From contig JAQCTH010000004.1 in NCBI GenBank assembly GCA_027686065.1, forward strand, positions 1 to 64,000: a DNA stretch of 64,000 nucleotides, read 5' to 3'. The stretch comes from Clostridiaceae bacterium AF10-41 (GTDB taxonomy: Bacteria; Bacillota; Clostridia; Clostridiales; Clostridiaceae). Below the pieces are notes generated by a model. It was not told where the DNA came from. It was given only the letters and a program-made list of their open reading frames with translations, and made no database searches. Each line of letters starts with the position of its first letter. Positions within the stretch are counted from its first letter, which is position 1. Of the stretch, positions 18,175-26,502 are shown one piece after another. The translations under genes were made by a program, and so were the position numbers.

Positions 18175-19176
18175 TTACATTTCTATAGATACAGCATGAG
18201 CAACACAAGGTATACTTTCTTTTTGTTGAAAGGATATAGGGGACATTAGGGCCCCAGTTGCAACAATTAGTATCTTTTTTAATTCTCCTTTGCGCATTCG
18301 ATTAAGTAAATGACCATAAGTTACAGTAGCAGAACAGCCACAGCCACTTCCACCAGAAAAGCTTGGTTGTTCTTTTTTATATATTAAAAGTCCACAGTCT
18401 GTAAATATATGTTGTGGCATATCTATACCATGTTTTTCAAATAAAGCATTTGCAAGTTCATGACCAACTTTTCCTAAATCACCAGTTGCAATAAGGTCAT
18501 AATGTGAAGCATCAATGTTTAAATCTCTAAAATGAGATTCTATGGTATCTACAGCTGCTGGAGCCATAGCAGCACCAACATTATATGGATCTGAAATACC
18601 CATATCTATAACTCTGCCTATAGTAGCAGAAGTTACTTTAGGACCATTTCCATTTTGTGCAATTACTGCAGCTCCAGATCCGGTTACTGTCCATTGGGCA
18701 CTAGGAGGTCTTTGAACACCATACTCTGTAGGATATCTAAATTGTTTTTCAGCAGCAGCGTTATGACTACTTGCTGCAGCTAAGACATAATTAGCAGCTT
18801 TGCTGTCTATTAAACGAGCAGCTAAAGCTAAACCTTCCATTGAACTAGAGCATGCACCAAACACTCCTAAAAAGGGAATTCCTAGGGTTCTAGCAGCAAA
18901 GCTACTAGAGATGATTTGATTCATTAGATCTCCACTAAAAAAGAAATTAATATCTTCTTTTTGTAAATTTGCTTTTTGTATTGCTCTCTCGCAAGCATGT
19001 TCAAGAAGAGCTTTTTCTGCTTTCTCATAACTATCTTGACCAACCCATAAATCTTCAGTAATTATATCAAAATCATCAGCTAAAGCACCATTTCCTTCAA
19101 AAGGACCACCAACAGCAGCAGAAGCTAATATTGTAGGTTTGGAATTAAAAATCCAAGATTGATGTCCTTTAAGCAT
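18175..19176 (-). CDS. spoVAD: stage V sporulation protein AD
   Basis: SpoVAD is the soluble, membrane-attached subunit of the SpoVA complex that binds dipicolinic acid. It has a thiolase/ketoacyl-synthase fold without known catalysis. The 333 residues include the fold's nucleophile-loop position in LGVFGACSSSMEGLALAARL, YVLAAASSHNAAAEKQFRYP, and the C-terminal SGGSGCGCSATVTYGHLL. The length is usual for the family. The stop codon of spoVAC (TAA) touches its ATG, so the two are translationally coupled. Germination or heat-resistance phenotypes would be shared with the neighbouring DUF421/DUF1657 genes. Confidence 0.93.
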   Translation of the reverse strand: MLKGHQSWIFNSKPTILASAAVGGPFEGNGALADDFDIITEDLWVGQDSYEKAEKALLEHACERAIQKANLQKEDINFFFSGDLMNQIISSSFAARTLGIPFLGVFGACSSSMEGLALAARLIDSKAANYVLAAASSHNAAAEKQFRYPTEYGVQRPPSAQWTVTGSGAAVIAQNGNGPKVTSATIGRVIDMGISDPYNVGAAMAPAAVDTIESHFRDLNIDASHYDLIATGDLGKVGHELANALFEKHGIDMPQHIFTDCGLLIYKKEQPSFSGGSGCGCSATVTYGHLLNRMRKGELKKILIVATGALMSPISFQQKESIPCVAHAVSIEM

Positions 19177-19656
19177 TTACATCGCCCCCAACCATAATAT
19201 TATCATTTTTATTGTAGCCACTATAAAAGCTGAAAAAACTCCATAAACAATAATTGCACCAGCTAATCTAAACATATTTCCAGCTACTCCAAGAACAAAG
19301 CCTTCACTTTTATGTTCAATTGAAGAAGAGGCTATGGAATTAGCAAATCCAGTAATAGGTACAGCAGAGCCAGCTCCAGCCCATTGGCTAAGATGATCAT
19401 AAACTCCTAATCCAGTAAATAAGGCTGACAAAAAGATTAGAAGTATGTAAGTAGGAGATGTTGAAGTTTTTTCATCAAAATTGAAATAATTAATGAAAAT
19501 CCACTGAAATATCTGAGCAATTAAGCATATTGTACCGCCAACCCAAAATGCATTAAAACAATTTTTTAAAATAGGCCTTTTAGGTTCTATTGTATTTACT
19601 AAGGCATCATATTGTTGTTGAGCTGGAGTCATTTTTTTCTTTTTCATATTTGACAT
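19177..19656 (-). CDS. spoVAC: stage V sporulation protein AC
   Basis: SpoVAC is a membrane subunit of the SpoVA dipicolinate channel and acts as a mechanosensitive pore in Bacillus. The sequence (159 residues from ATG 19656) has a basic N-terminus followed by several membrane helices. The family motifs are FWVGGTICLIAQIFQWIF and AGAGSAVPITGFANSIASSS. I prefer ATG 19656 (8 bases after AGAAGG) over the GTG at 19665, which overlaps that site. It lies between the DUF421/DUF1657 fusion gene and spoVAD on the same strand. Confidence 0.92.
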   Translation of the reverse strand: MSNMKKKKMTPAQQQYDALVNTIEPKRPILKNCFNAFWVGGTICLIAQIFQWIFINYFNFDEKTSTSPTYILLIFLSALFTGLGVYDHLSQWAGAGSAVPITGFANSIASSSIEHKSEGFVLGVAGNMFRLAGAIIVYGVFSAFIVATIKMIILWLGAM

Positions 19657-19668
19657 ATCTTTCACCTT

Positions 19669-20529
19669 CTAACGTAGTAAATGTGGTTCTAATTTTATTA
19701 GAATTTGTTCTAGCTTTTTTGCATCATTTAAATACATTTCTTTTGCAGCTTTATTGTCAGTATCTAAAGAAAATGACATAAGATCAGCTTGGGTCTTTTG
19801 TAAACTTGCATATAGCATTTCTTTAATTTCAGTTTTAGGAACTTGAATCATATCATCGAAAAGATCTATATACAAATCTCCTGAAGAATCAACTTGACCT
19901 AGAAAAACATTTTCAAGGCATACTCCTTTGATTTCTAATTGCGTTGTAAGCCATCCATGGTTTAATCCGGCATTAGTAAGACCTTCATTTAATATATTTC
20001 CATCTAAGATAACTGTTTGAGGTTCAGCTTTAGAAGCAACTTTTCTTCCTAAATCATGTGAAGTAATAGGTTTTTTATCAGCTTTTAAGCTAACATTTAT
20101 ATCACCGTTTGTTTCCATAATGGCAAATTCAACATCAGCTAAGTTAAAAGCTTTTTTTGAACGCAATTGTTGAAGAAATTCTTGTCCTGTAATTTTTTCC
20201 TTTGATAGATTATCTTCCATTATTTTTCCGTTTTTTATTAAAACTCTTTCTTTACCATGAACTATATTATAAATAGATTTACTCTTCATTGAAGCATAGT
20301 CTAATATAATTGGTAATATGGCCCATATAGCTAATGCAATTAGACCAAAATAATTATTATCAATTAAATTTAAAGAAATTAAAGAAATTATAATAGCTAT
20401 GACACCATAAGAAATAAAATCAAATGGAGTGGCTCTAGATAAAGTCTTTTTTTTCATATATCTTGTTATAAGTAATGTTAAGAAAAATAGAAATATTGAA
20501 TTAAATAATACTACTAACCAAGAATTCAT
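19669..20529 (-). CDS. DUF421 (YetF-like) membrane protein with C-terminal DUF1657-like domain ('2Duf' type)
   Basis: Three membrane helices occupy about 1-80. A YetF-type DUF421 soluble domain follows (about 85-215, with RVLIKNGKIMEDNLSKEKIT and FNLADVEFAIMETNGDI). The last 45 residues (SLQKTQADLMSFSLDTDNKA and on) align with the stand-alone DUF1657 protein encoded at 20981, sharing the FSLDTDN core. Fusions of exactly this kind occur in the spoVA2mob operon of bacilli, where the protein called 2Duf contributes to spore heat resistance and membrane properties. Here it is followed by spoVAC-spoVAD-spoVAE, the same order. The function in this organism is inferred from that parallel. Confidence 0.85.
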   Translation of the reverse strand: MNSWLVVLFNSIFLFFLTLLITRYMKKKTLSRATPFDFISYGVIAIIISLISLNLIDNNYFGLIALAIWAILPIILDYASMKSKSIYNIVHGKERVLIKNGKIMEDNLSKEKITGQEFLQQLRSKKAFNLADVEFAIMETNGDINVSLKADKKPITSHDLGRKVASKAEPQTVILDGNILNEGLTNAGLNHGWLTTQLEIKGVCLENVFLGQVDSSGDLYIDLFDDMIQVPKTEIKEMLYASLQKTQADLMSFSLDTDNKAAKEMYLNDAKKLEQILIKLEPHLLR

Positions 20530-20540
20530 ATGCCACCTCC

Positions 20541-20747
20541 TTAGTTACCTTTATATTGTGGTTCTTCAAACTCCATGAATCCTATTCTTTTTTCTAAATC
20601 TTTTTTTATATCATTTATTTCCTTAGATGCTTCAGTATAAATATTTCTAGATTTTTCATCACGTTCTTGTAATGAATACATTTCTAAAGTAGATTCAGCA
20701 CCTTTTAGTGTAGCTAATGTTTGTTTTACTTTGGAAATAGCAGTCAT
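20541..20747 (-). CDS. DUF1657 small protein
   Basis: This 68-residue acidic helical protein has the DUF1657 pattern: KVKQTLATLKGAESTLEMYS, then a helix ending EFEEPQY. It begins the minus-strand spoVA cluster, 11 bases upstream of the DUF421/DUF1657 fusion. Small DUF1657 proteins flank the same genes in spoVA2mob-like operons. The ribosome binding site AAAGGAGG is good. It contains no Cys and no membrane segment. The role is unknown; association with the forespore membrane or with 2Duf is plausible only from context. Confidence 0.85.
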   Translation of the reverse strand: MTAISKVKQTLATLKGAESTLEMYSLQERDEKSRNIYTEASKEINDIKKDLEKRIGFMEFEEPQYKGN

Positions 20748-20917
20748 ATAAAAGCCTCCTTTACATATATAAGATTCTTACTAATTTACTTTAACCAGTA
20801 AAATTGGTTTTCATTCATTTATTAATACAAATATTTGTTTAAAATATAAAAAAGTATTATTAAATATAAATTAGGTTTAAAAGGAATATATTTCATTTCG
20901 AAAGAAATATAGAAATA

Positions 20918-20946
20918 GAATATTTAGATTAGTAATGAACAAAATA
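20918..20946 (+). promoter_or_regulatory. possible forespore (SigG-like) promoter of the DUF1657 gene
   Basis: GAATA (20918-20922) and CAAAATA (20940-20946) are 17 bases apart, close to the SigG pattern (GNATR / CATNNTA) but with one mismatch in the -10. It lies about 35 bases before a start codon that belongs to a sporulation-type gene. Tentative. Confidence 0.3.
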
Positions 20947-20980
20947 TAGTTGCAATAAAAAAATATAAGGAGGGAATATT

Positions 20981-21184
20981 ATGCCAACAGGAACTAAACT
21001 AGAAACAGCATTAGCTAGTGCTAAAGGGCTAGCTGCTGATATGAAGACATTTTCGCTAGATACAGATAATCAGGAAGCAAAACAGATGTTTAATCAACTT
21101 GCAGGTACAATGGAAGGTGTTGAACAATCACTCCAATCAAGACTTGATTTTGTGAAACAGCAAGAACCACAATATAATAAATAG
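20981..21184 (+). CDS. DUF1657 small protein (second copy)
   Basis: The 67-residue helical protein starts MPTGTKLETALASAKGLAAD and carries the FSLDTDNQEAKQMFNQL core, also found at the C-terminus of the DUF421 fusion. It ends in QQEPQYNK, like the first DUF1657 copy (EEPQYKGN). It is divergent from the spoVA cluster and has its own AAGGAGGG site and a strong terminator. Abundant small spore proteins are often encoded this way, but abundance cannot be judged from sequence. Confidence 0.85.
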   Translation: MPTGTKLETALASAKGLAADMKTFSLDTDNQEAKQMFNQLAGTMEGVEQSLQSRLDFVKQQEPQYNK

Positions 21185-21218
21185 AAAATAATAGAATAAA
21201 ATAACAGTTATTGTTGAT

Positions 21219-21280
21219 ATGCTCCTCTTAGGGTAGACACATAAGTAATAAAATGTCTATCTTAAGGAGGAGCATTTTTT
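21219..21280 (+). terminator. strong terminator after the DUF1657 gene
   Basis: A long stem combines ATGCTCCTC (21219-21227) with GAGGAGCAT (21267-21275) and, further in, TAGACA with TGTCTA. It ends in six Ts. Confidence 0.8.
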
Positions 21281-21471
21281 ATTTAAATAATTGGAGAATA
21301 TATAATAATGTCATTAGTAAAAATATTATAGTTTGAATTTGGGAATATACTATTTTTATTATAAGTAAGAGTAAAAAAAATATTGAAAGATAAGTAAAAA
21401 AGTGAAGAAATATTTATGTTGTGATAGAATATATTTATGATGCTTAATAAAGCTGTTAAGGAGGAAAATAA

Positions 21472-24400
21472 ATGTCTAAGTTAAAAGATGGATCATTACC
21501 TGGATTTAAACTAGTTAGAATTTTATTTCCAGAAATTCAAATATTAGATCATATAAAGGAAAATGGAGTAATAGATAAAAAATTTATTAAAAAACAGAGG
21601 AATGTAGTAAATAATACAGTTGTAAATGCTAAGAATACATTAAGTCAAAAGGCTAATATGAATATGTCTAGTACTCCTAATGCAATCAGACAAAATGAAC
21701 AACAGGTTATGAAAATGTCTGATAATACTCACTCAGGTAAATTAACAAATAATAATAATAATATTAGTATAGAAAAAAATTCTAAGGCAAATAAATTAGA
21801 TCTAGATAATTTATTTAATTTAGTAGAAAGTAATCTTTCTGACTATGTACTTGGACAAAAAGCTTATTTATCTAAATTAACAAATGCTTTTAGAAGACCC
21901 TTCGTATATGGAAAAGAAGATGGGATAAGTAATACAATATTTGTAACAGGACCTAAAGGGTCAGGAAGACATCTATCTATAAAAGTAATATCAAGGTTTT
22001 TAAAAGAATATAAAATATTAAAAAGTAATGAAGTATTTTCAATAGATCTTTCAGAATATAAAATTGAAAAAGATGCTGATAATTTATTTTTAACAGATCT
22101 TTATAACGGACTTTATGGAAGTAATAAGATTATTATATTTGATAATTTTGATAAATGTCATCAAAGTGTTCTTGATTTAATCAGTAAGCTTGTAATAGAT
22201 GAAAAGCTTGAACTTAATAGGAGATATGTAGAACAAATAGGGCAAATGGTTGATGTTACTGGAAAGGGAAACCTTACATTAAATACAACAAGAGAAATAC
22301 ACGCAAACGGAAAATATCTAATTTTTATAACTGAAAAAGATCAGGAATATATTAGAAATACCTTTTCAGGAACTTTTATGAAAAATGTTAGGGATATCTT
22401 AGCAACAGAGAAATTAATAGATGAAGACTTATCTACAATCTGTAAATTTATATTAAAAGATTATAGTTCTAAGATTAACAATAATTTGAATATATCATTA
22501 GAATTTGAAGATTCAATACTAAAGAATATAATAGAAAACTTTTATAGGGCTGTAGGAGCTCATGGATTGTCTGAGTATGTTGAAAATAATATATATGTAC
22601 CGTTGGTTGATTTAAAACTAAATGGCCAAATTAATAGTGGACAAATATATAGATTAAAAGAACAAGAAAAATCATTAGTAATTTTTAATGATGTAAATTC
22701 TATAGTATTAGAATCCTTTGTAAAATCTAATGACTTAGATAATTTAGAGGCTTTAAATAAAGAACTTGACAATATAATTGGATTAAAAAATGTAAAAGAT
22801 TTTATAAAAAAGCTTGAAGATAATATAAGGGTACAAAATATAAGAAAGAGTAAGGGATCAAAAGAGGCTAAGATTTCTCTTCATATGATATTTACAGGAA
22901 ATCCAGGTACAGGTAAAACCACAATGGCTAGAATAATGGCTAAATACTTGAAGGGTTTAGGATATTTAACAAGCGGACATTTAGTAGAAGTATCTAGAAA
23001 TGATTTAATAGGACAATATGTAGGTGAAACAGCTCAAAAAACTATTAAAAAAGTAAATTCAGCTATGGGAGGGATATTATTTATAGATGAAGCATATTCC
23101 ATAGCTAGAGATGAAAATGATACTTTCGGAATAGAAGCAGTAGATACTATAGTTAAAGCTATGGAAGATAATAGAGATAATTTAGTGGTAATTTTAGCAG
23201 GATATACTAAGGAAATGGAAGATTTCTTAAAAATAAATAGTGGACTTAAATCTAGATTTAATTATACTGTTGAATTTGAAGATTATACTGCTAAGGAATT
23301 ACTTCAAATTTCTAAAATAATAGCTAATTCAAATGGATATGTTATAGATGAAACTTTAGATGGAGAGTTATTAGAGTTATTTGAAGCCAAACAAATAAAG
23401 GGAAAAAATGATAGTGGTAATGGACGATTGGCAAGAAATATTATTGAGCAGGCAATTACTAATCAGTCCAAAAGGCTAGCTACATTAGATGAAGATAGTA
23501 TAAATCAAGATAATATAAATAAACTTATAGAAATAGATTTTGGCCTTGATAAAAAAGAAAACTTTAATTTAGATGAAGAATTAAATAAAGTAATTGGATT
23601 AGATGATGTAAAAGAATTTGTAAGAAATTTAGAAAAGCAATTAGTAGCAAAAGAAAAAAGAAAACAATTAGGCATAAAGGTTGAATCATCTCAATCTCTT
23701 AATATGATATTTACAGGAAATCCAGGCACAGGTAAAACAACAGTAGCAAGGCTAATAGGTAATCTAATGAGTAAAATGGGAATATTGAAATCAGGTCAAG
23801 TTATAGAAGTTGATAGAAGCATTCTTGTAGGGCAATATTCAGGAGAAACTACTAAAAAGACAACAGAAGTATTTAAGACTGCTTTAGGAGGAGTATTGTT
23901 TATAGATGAAGCATATTCTTTAATGTCTTCTCAAAATGATCCTTTAGGAAAAGAAGCAGTAGACACCTTAGTTAAACTTATAGAAGATTTTAGAGAAGAC
24001 ATAATAGTTATACTAGCAGGCTATAGTAAAGAAATGAAAGATTTCTTAAATACAAATTCTGGATTAAGGTCAAGATTTCCTCTAAATGTAAACTTTAAAG
24101 ATTATGAAGTAAGTGAATTACTTGAAATAGGTAAGTTAATGATAAAGAATAAGGGGTTTGTACTTGCTGGAAATTCAGAAGATGAACTTGAAGCTGCTAT
24201 AAAAAAAGAAAAACAAAAAAGTGGATTACAATCTGGAAATGGTAGGATGGTAAGAAACATAATAGAAAAGGCCATAAGAGAACAATCTTCAAGAATAGCA
24301 GATATGGACATAATTGATAAAGATTCAGCAGTATTATTAACAGAGGACGATTTTAGAGTTTATATAAATTCAACAAATGAATTTAATTTAGAAGAAAAAT

Positions 24401-25191
24401 TAAATAAGGTAGTAGGACTTAATGAAGTTAAAGATTTTATAAGGAGTCTTCAAGCACAATTGAAAATCAGAGAACAAAGAAAGCATTTAGGGTTGCCGGT
24501 GGATGAATCACAGACCCTTCATATGATATTCAAGGGGAATCCTGGTACTGGTAAAACAACAATGGCAAGAATAGTTGGAGAAGTTTTATATAATATCGGG
24601 GTACTAAATAGTAAAACATTTATTGAAACAGATAGAAGTGGTTTAGTAGCTGGGTATGTAGGGCAAACAGCAATAAAAACTAAGGAAAAATTAGAGTCAG
24701 CTCTTGGTGGAATAATATTTATTGATGAAGCTTATTCTCTAGCGCAAGATGTAGGTAGTGGTAGTGACTTTGGCAAGGAAGCAATAGATACTATTGTAAA
24801 AGTAATGGATGATAATAGAGAAAATCTTTTAGTGATATTAGCTGGGTATGATAATAAGATGAATAGATTTTTAGATATAAATCCAGGTTTGAAATCCAGA
24901 TTTGCAAATATTATAGAGTTTAAGGATTACTCTGTGGAAGAGTTATTAATTATTTCAGATAACTTATTTAAGAATAAGGGCTATATATTAACACAAGAAG
25001 CTAATGATAAGATGAAGTATATATTTAAAGAGGCTTGTAAGGTACCTGGCTTTGGAAATGGTAGATATGTAAGAAATATATTTGAAAAGGCACTTAGAAA
25101 TCAAGCGGTAAGACTTGAAAAAGTAAATAATCTTACGAAAGAAAATCTTATCACTATTGAAGCATGTGATGTATCAAAAGTTGATTTATAA
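21472..25191 (+). CDS. multi-AAA+ protein: one degenerate module plus three SpoVK/CbbX-type ATPase modules
   Basis: This 1239-residue cytoplasmic protein has a low-complexity N-terminus and then four AAA+ modules. The first has a broken Walker A, GPKGSGRH (G160), and weak Walker B IIIFDNFDKC. The next three are SpoVK/CbxX-CfqX type, each with GNPGTGKTT (starting at residues 476, 749 and 1022, exactly 273 apart) and FIDEAYS Walker B. They also have a LSRF/LRSRF-type arginine-finger region (SGLKSRFNYT, SGLRSRFPLN, PGLKSRFANI) and a GNGR...RNI sensor segment. CbbX is a Rubisco activase; SpoVK acts in sporulation. The tandem arrangement suggests an internal hexamer half. Two membrane proteins follow in the same operon. 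The substrate is unknown. Confidence 0.9.
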   Translation: MSKLKDGSLPGFKLVRILFPEIQILDHIKENGVIDKKFIKKQRNVVNNTVVNAKNTLSQKANMNMSSTPNAIRQNEQQVMKMSDNTHSGKLTNNNNNISIEKNSKANKLDLDNLFNLVESNLSDYVLGQKAYLSKLTNAFRRPFVYGKEDGISNTIFVTGPKGSGRHLSIKVISRFLKEYKILKSNEVFSIDLSEYKIEKDADNLFLTDLYNGLYGSNKIIIFDNFDKCHQSVLDLISKLVIDEKLELNRRYVEQIGQMVDVTGKGNLTLNTTREIHANGKYLIFITEKDQEYIRNTFSGTFMKNVRDILATEKLIDEDLSTICKFILKDYSSKINNNLNISLEFEDSILKNIIENFYRAVGAHGLSEYVENNIYVPLVDLKLNGQINSGQIYRLKEQEKSLVIFNDVNSIVLESFVKSNDLDNLEALNKELDNIIGLKNVKDFIKKLEDNIRVQNIRKSKGSKEAKISLHMIFTGNPGTGKTTMARIMAKYLKGLGYLTSGHLVEVSRNDLIGQYVGETAQKTIKKVNSAMGGILFIDEAYSIARDENDTFGIEAVDTIVKAMEDNRDNLVVILAGYTKEMEDFLKINSGLKSRFNYTVEFEDYTAKELLQISKIIANSNGYVIDETLDGELLELFEAKQIKGKNDSGNGRLARNIIEQAITNQSKRLATLDEDSINQDNINKLIEIDFGLDKKENFNLDEELNKVIGLDDVKEFVRNLEKQLVAKEKRKQLGIKVESSQSLNMIFTGNPGTGKTTVARLIGNLMSKMGILKSGQVIEVDRSILVGQYSGETTKKTTEVFKTALGGVLFIDEAYSLMSSQNDPLGKEAVDTLVKLIEDFREDIIVILAGYSKEMKDFLNTNSGLRSRFPLNVNFKDYEVSELLEIGKLMIKNKGFVLAGNSEDELEAAIKKEKQKSGLQSGNGRMVRNIIEKAIREQSSRIADMDIIDKDSAVLLTEDDFRVYINSTNEFNLEEKLNKVVGLNEVKDFIRSLQAQLKIREQRKHLGLPVDESQTLHMIFKGNPGTGKTTMARIVGEVLYNIGVLNSKTFIETDRSGLVAGYVGQTAIKTKEKLESALGGIIFIDEAYSLAQDVGSGSDFGKEAIDTIVKVMDDNRENLLVILAGYDNKMNRFLDINPGLKSRFANIIEFKDYSVEELLIISDNLFKNKGYILTQEANDKMKYIFKEACKVPGFGNGRYVRNIFEKALRNQAVRLEKVNNLTKENLITIEACDVSKVDL

Positions 25192-25206
25192 AGAAGAGGT
25201 GATGAA

Positions 25207-25695
25207 ATGAAATTTATATCTAAATTAATAAGTAATTTAATTACTATCGCTTATGGAGTAATATGTATGCCTTTACTAATTCTAATGTCTATAATATTTC
25301 CGATAATGGTAACTTTAGATGCCTTTAAGATAATTAAGTCAGGATACACTGTGACTGGTGATTATATTAGTTTACTGGTAGGTATGACAGCTATTATGTA
25401 TTTTTCTTTAAGATTTAGAGCTTTAAGAAGATTATATATGATTTTTCCAGCTTTATTTGAAACTATTAAGTATTTATTAATAGCATGTATATTTATTGGA
25501 TTAGGGACAGAAATACTTAACTGGAGCTATATATCATTAACAACAACTAGAAAAATTTTCGGAATATGCTCATTTATAGGAAGTTTAGTACTTTGGAGAA
25601 TATTTGTTTCATTATATTATAAGAAAAAACCTCTTTCAAAAGTTATGATACAAAGAGCGGAAAAAATACAAAACTATAATACTGAAATTAACTAA
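25207..25695 (+). CDS. small integral membrane protein, operon with the AAA+ protein
   Basis: I do not recognise the family. The 162 residues contain about four hydrophobic segments (near 6-32, 42-63, 78-100, 112-132) and basic ends, so the product sits in the cytoplasmic membrane. It starts 16 bases after the AAA+ stop codon with an AAGAGGTGATG site and is followed 15 bases later by another membrane protein. Close spacing suggests the three act together, for example as a membrane target or anchor for the ATPase. That is inference. Confidence 0.65.
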   Translation: MKFISKLISNLITIAYGVICMPLLILMSIIFPIMVTLDAFKIIKSGYTVTGDYISLLVGMTAIMYFSLRFRALRRLYMIFPALFETIKYLLIACIFIGLGTEILNWSYISLTTTRKIFGICSFIGSLVLWRIFVSLYYKKKPLSKVMIQRAEKIQNYNTEIN

Positions 25696-25710
25696 TGGAA
25701 GGTGGTTATT

Positions 25711-26397
25711 ATGGGTAGGTTTAAAGAAAATAATTCAGAAAAGTTCAATGATACAAATAATTCTAAATCTAATTTTTCTAGGGAAAAGGATGATGTGAAT
25801 ATAGATGACCTTAATTCATATAAGGATTTAGCTAAGGAGCAATCTAAAGAAAAATATGAAGATCAGACTTATAAGGTTTTGGAAAAAGAAGAAAAGGATC
25901 AATATATAAATTCTCCAATGAAGAAATTTAGAATAATTACCGGTGCAATATGTTTAGTTTTATTTATAGCAGTTTCTTTTATGAATAAAATTAATAAAAA
26001 TTATATGGATAATTTAACATCTGGAATTATAGAAAATATAAATATAGGAGATGTGTTAACTGAAGATGCATTAAAGTTAGATGCGAAAGATGCATCTATA
26101 GAGATTTCAGGTGGATATGGAAATTTAGAAATATCAATATGGAATTTTGCACAAAAAGAAGATAATGATTATGTACAAGTTTTTATTGATGGAGTAGAGG
26201 AAGGTCCTCCATTTTCTATAAGACATAAAGCCAGAAAGATAAGTGTACCTGATAAGTCAGTTATAACAGTACAAGGAATAAGAGATGGAAGCAATAATGG
26301 AATAACTTATGCTGTACATTTTAATAAAACAGGAGAAACATATTTAAATACTGTTCCGTTAAATGGTACGAATACTTATACAATTATAAGTAGATAA
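25711..26397 (+). CDS. single-pass membrane protein with extracytoplasmic domain, operon with the AAA+ protein
   Basis: I do not recognise the family. A long charged, probably disordered cytoplasmic part (1-70) is followed by one membrane helix (about 74-94, IITGAICLVLFIAVSF). An outside domain of about 130 residues has a predicted beta pattern (DASIEISGGYGNLEISIWNF, VFIDGVEEGPPF, TVQGIRDGSNNGITYAVHFN). ATG 25711 is preceded by GGAAGGTGG; a GTG at 25702 is less likely. A protein with a cytoplasmic tail and an external domain next to a multi-AAA+ ATPase could be its membrane receptor. No direct evidence. Confidence 0.65.
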   Translation: MGRFKENNSEKFNDTNNSKSNFSREKDDVNIDDLNSYKDLAKEQSKEKYEDQTYKVLEKEEKDQYINSPMKKFRIITGAICLVLFIAVSFMNKINKNYMDNLTSGIIENINIGDVLTEDALKLDAKDASIEISGGYGNLEISIWNFAQKEDNDYVQVFIDGVEEGPPFSIRHKARKISVPDKSVITVQGIRDGSNNGITYAVHFNKTGETYLNTVPLNGTNTYTIISR

Positions 26398-26436
26398 CCT
26401 TTTTTAGTTAAAATAAAAAGTTATTGTATAATTAAG

Positions 26437-26466
26437 TTTTTTCTATTTTAGAAAAAATGTTATAAT
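26437..26466 (+). promoter_or_regulatory. extended -10 promoter of the HAD hydrolase gene
   Basis: TGTTATAAT (26458-26466) is a full extended -10 element. A 9-bp inverted repeat TTTTTTCTA / TAGAAAAAA (26437-26445, 26449-26457) fills the spacer where a -35 box would be and may instead be the end of the preceding operon. Confidence 0.5.
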
Positions 26467-26502
26467 GTAATGAGATAACAATAATTTAGGAGGAGCAGTA
26501 AA

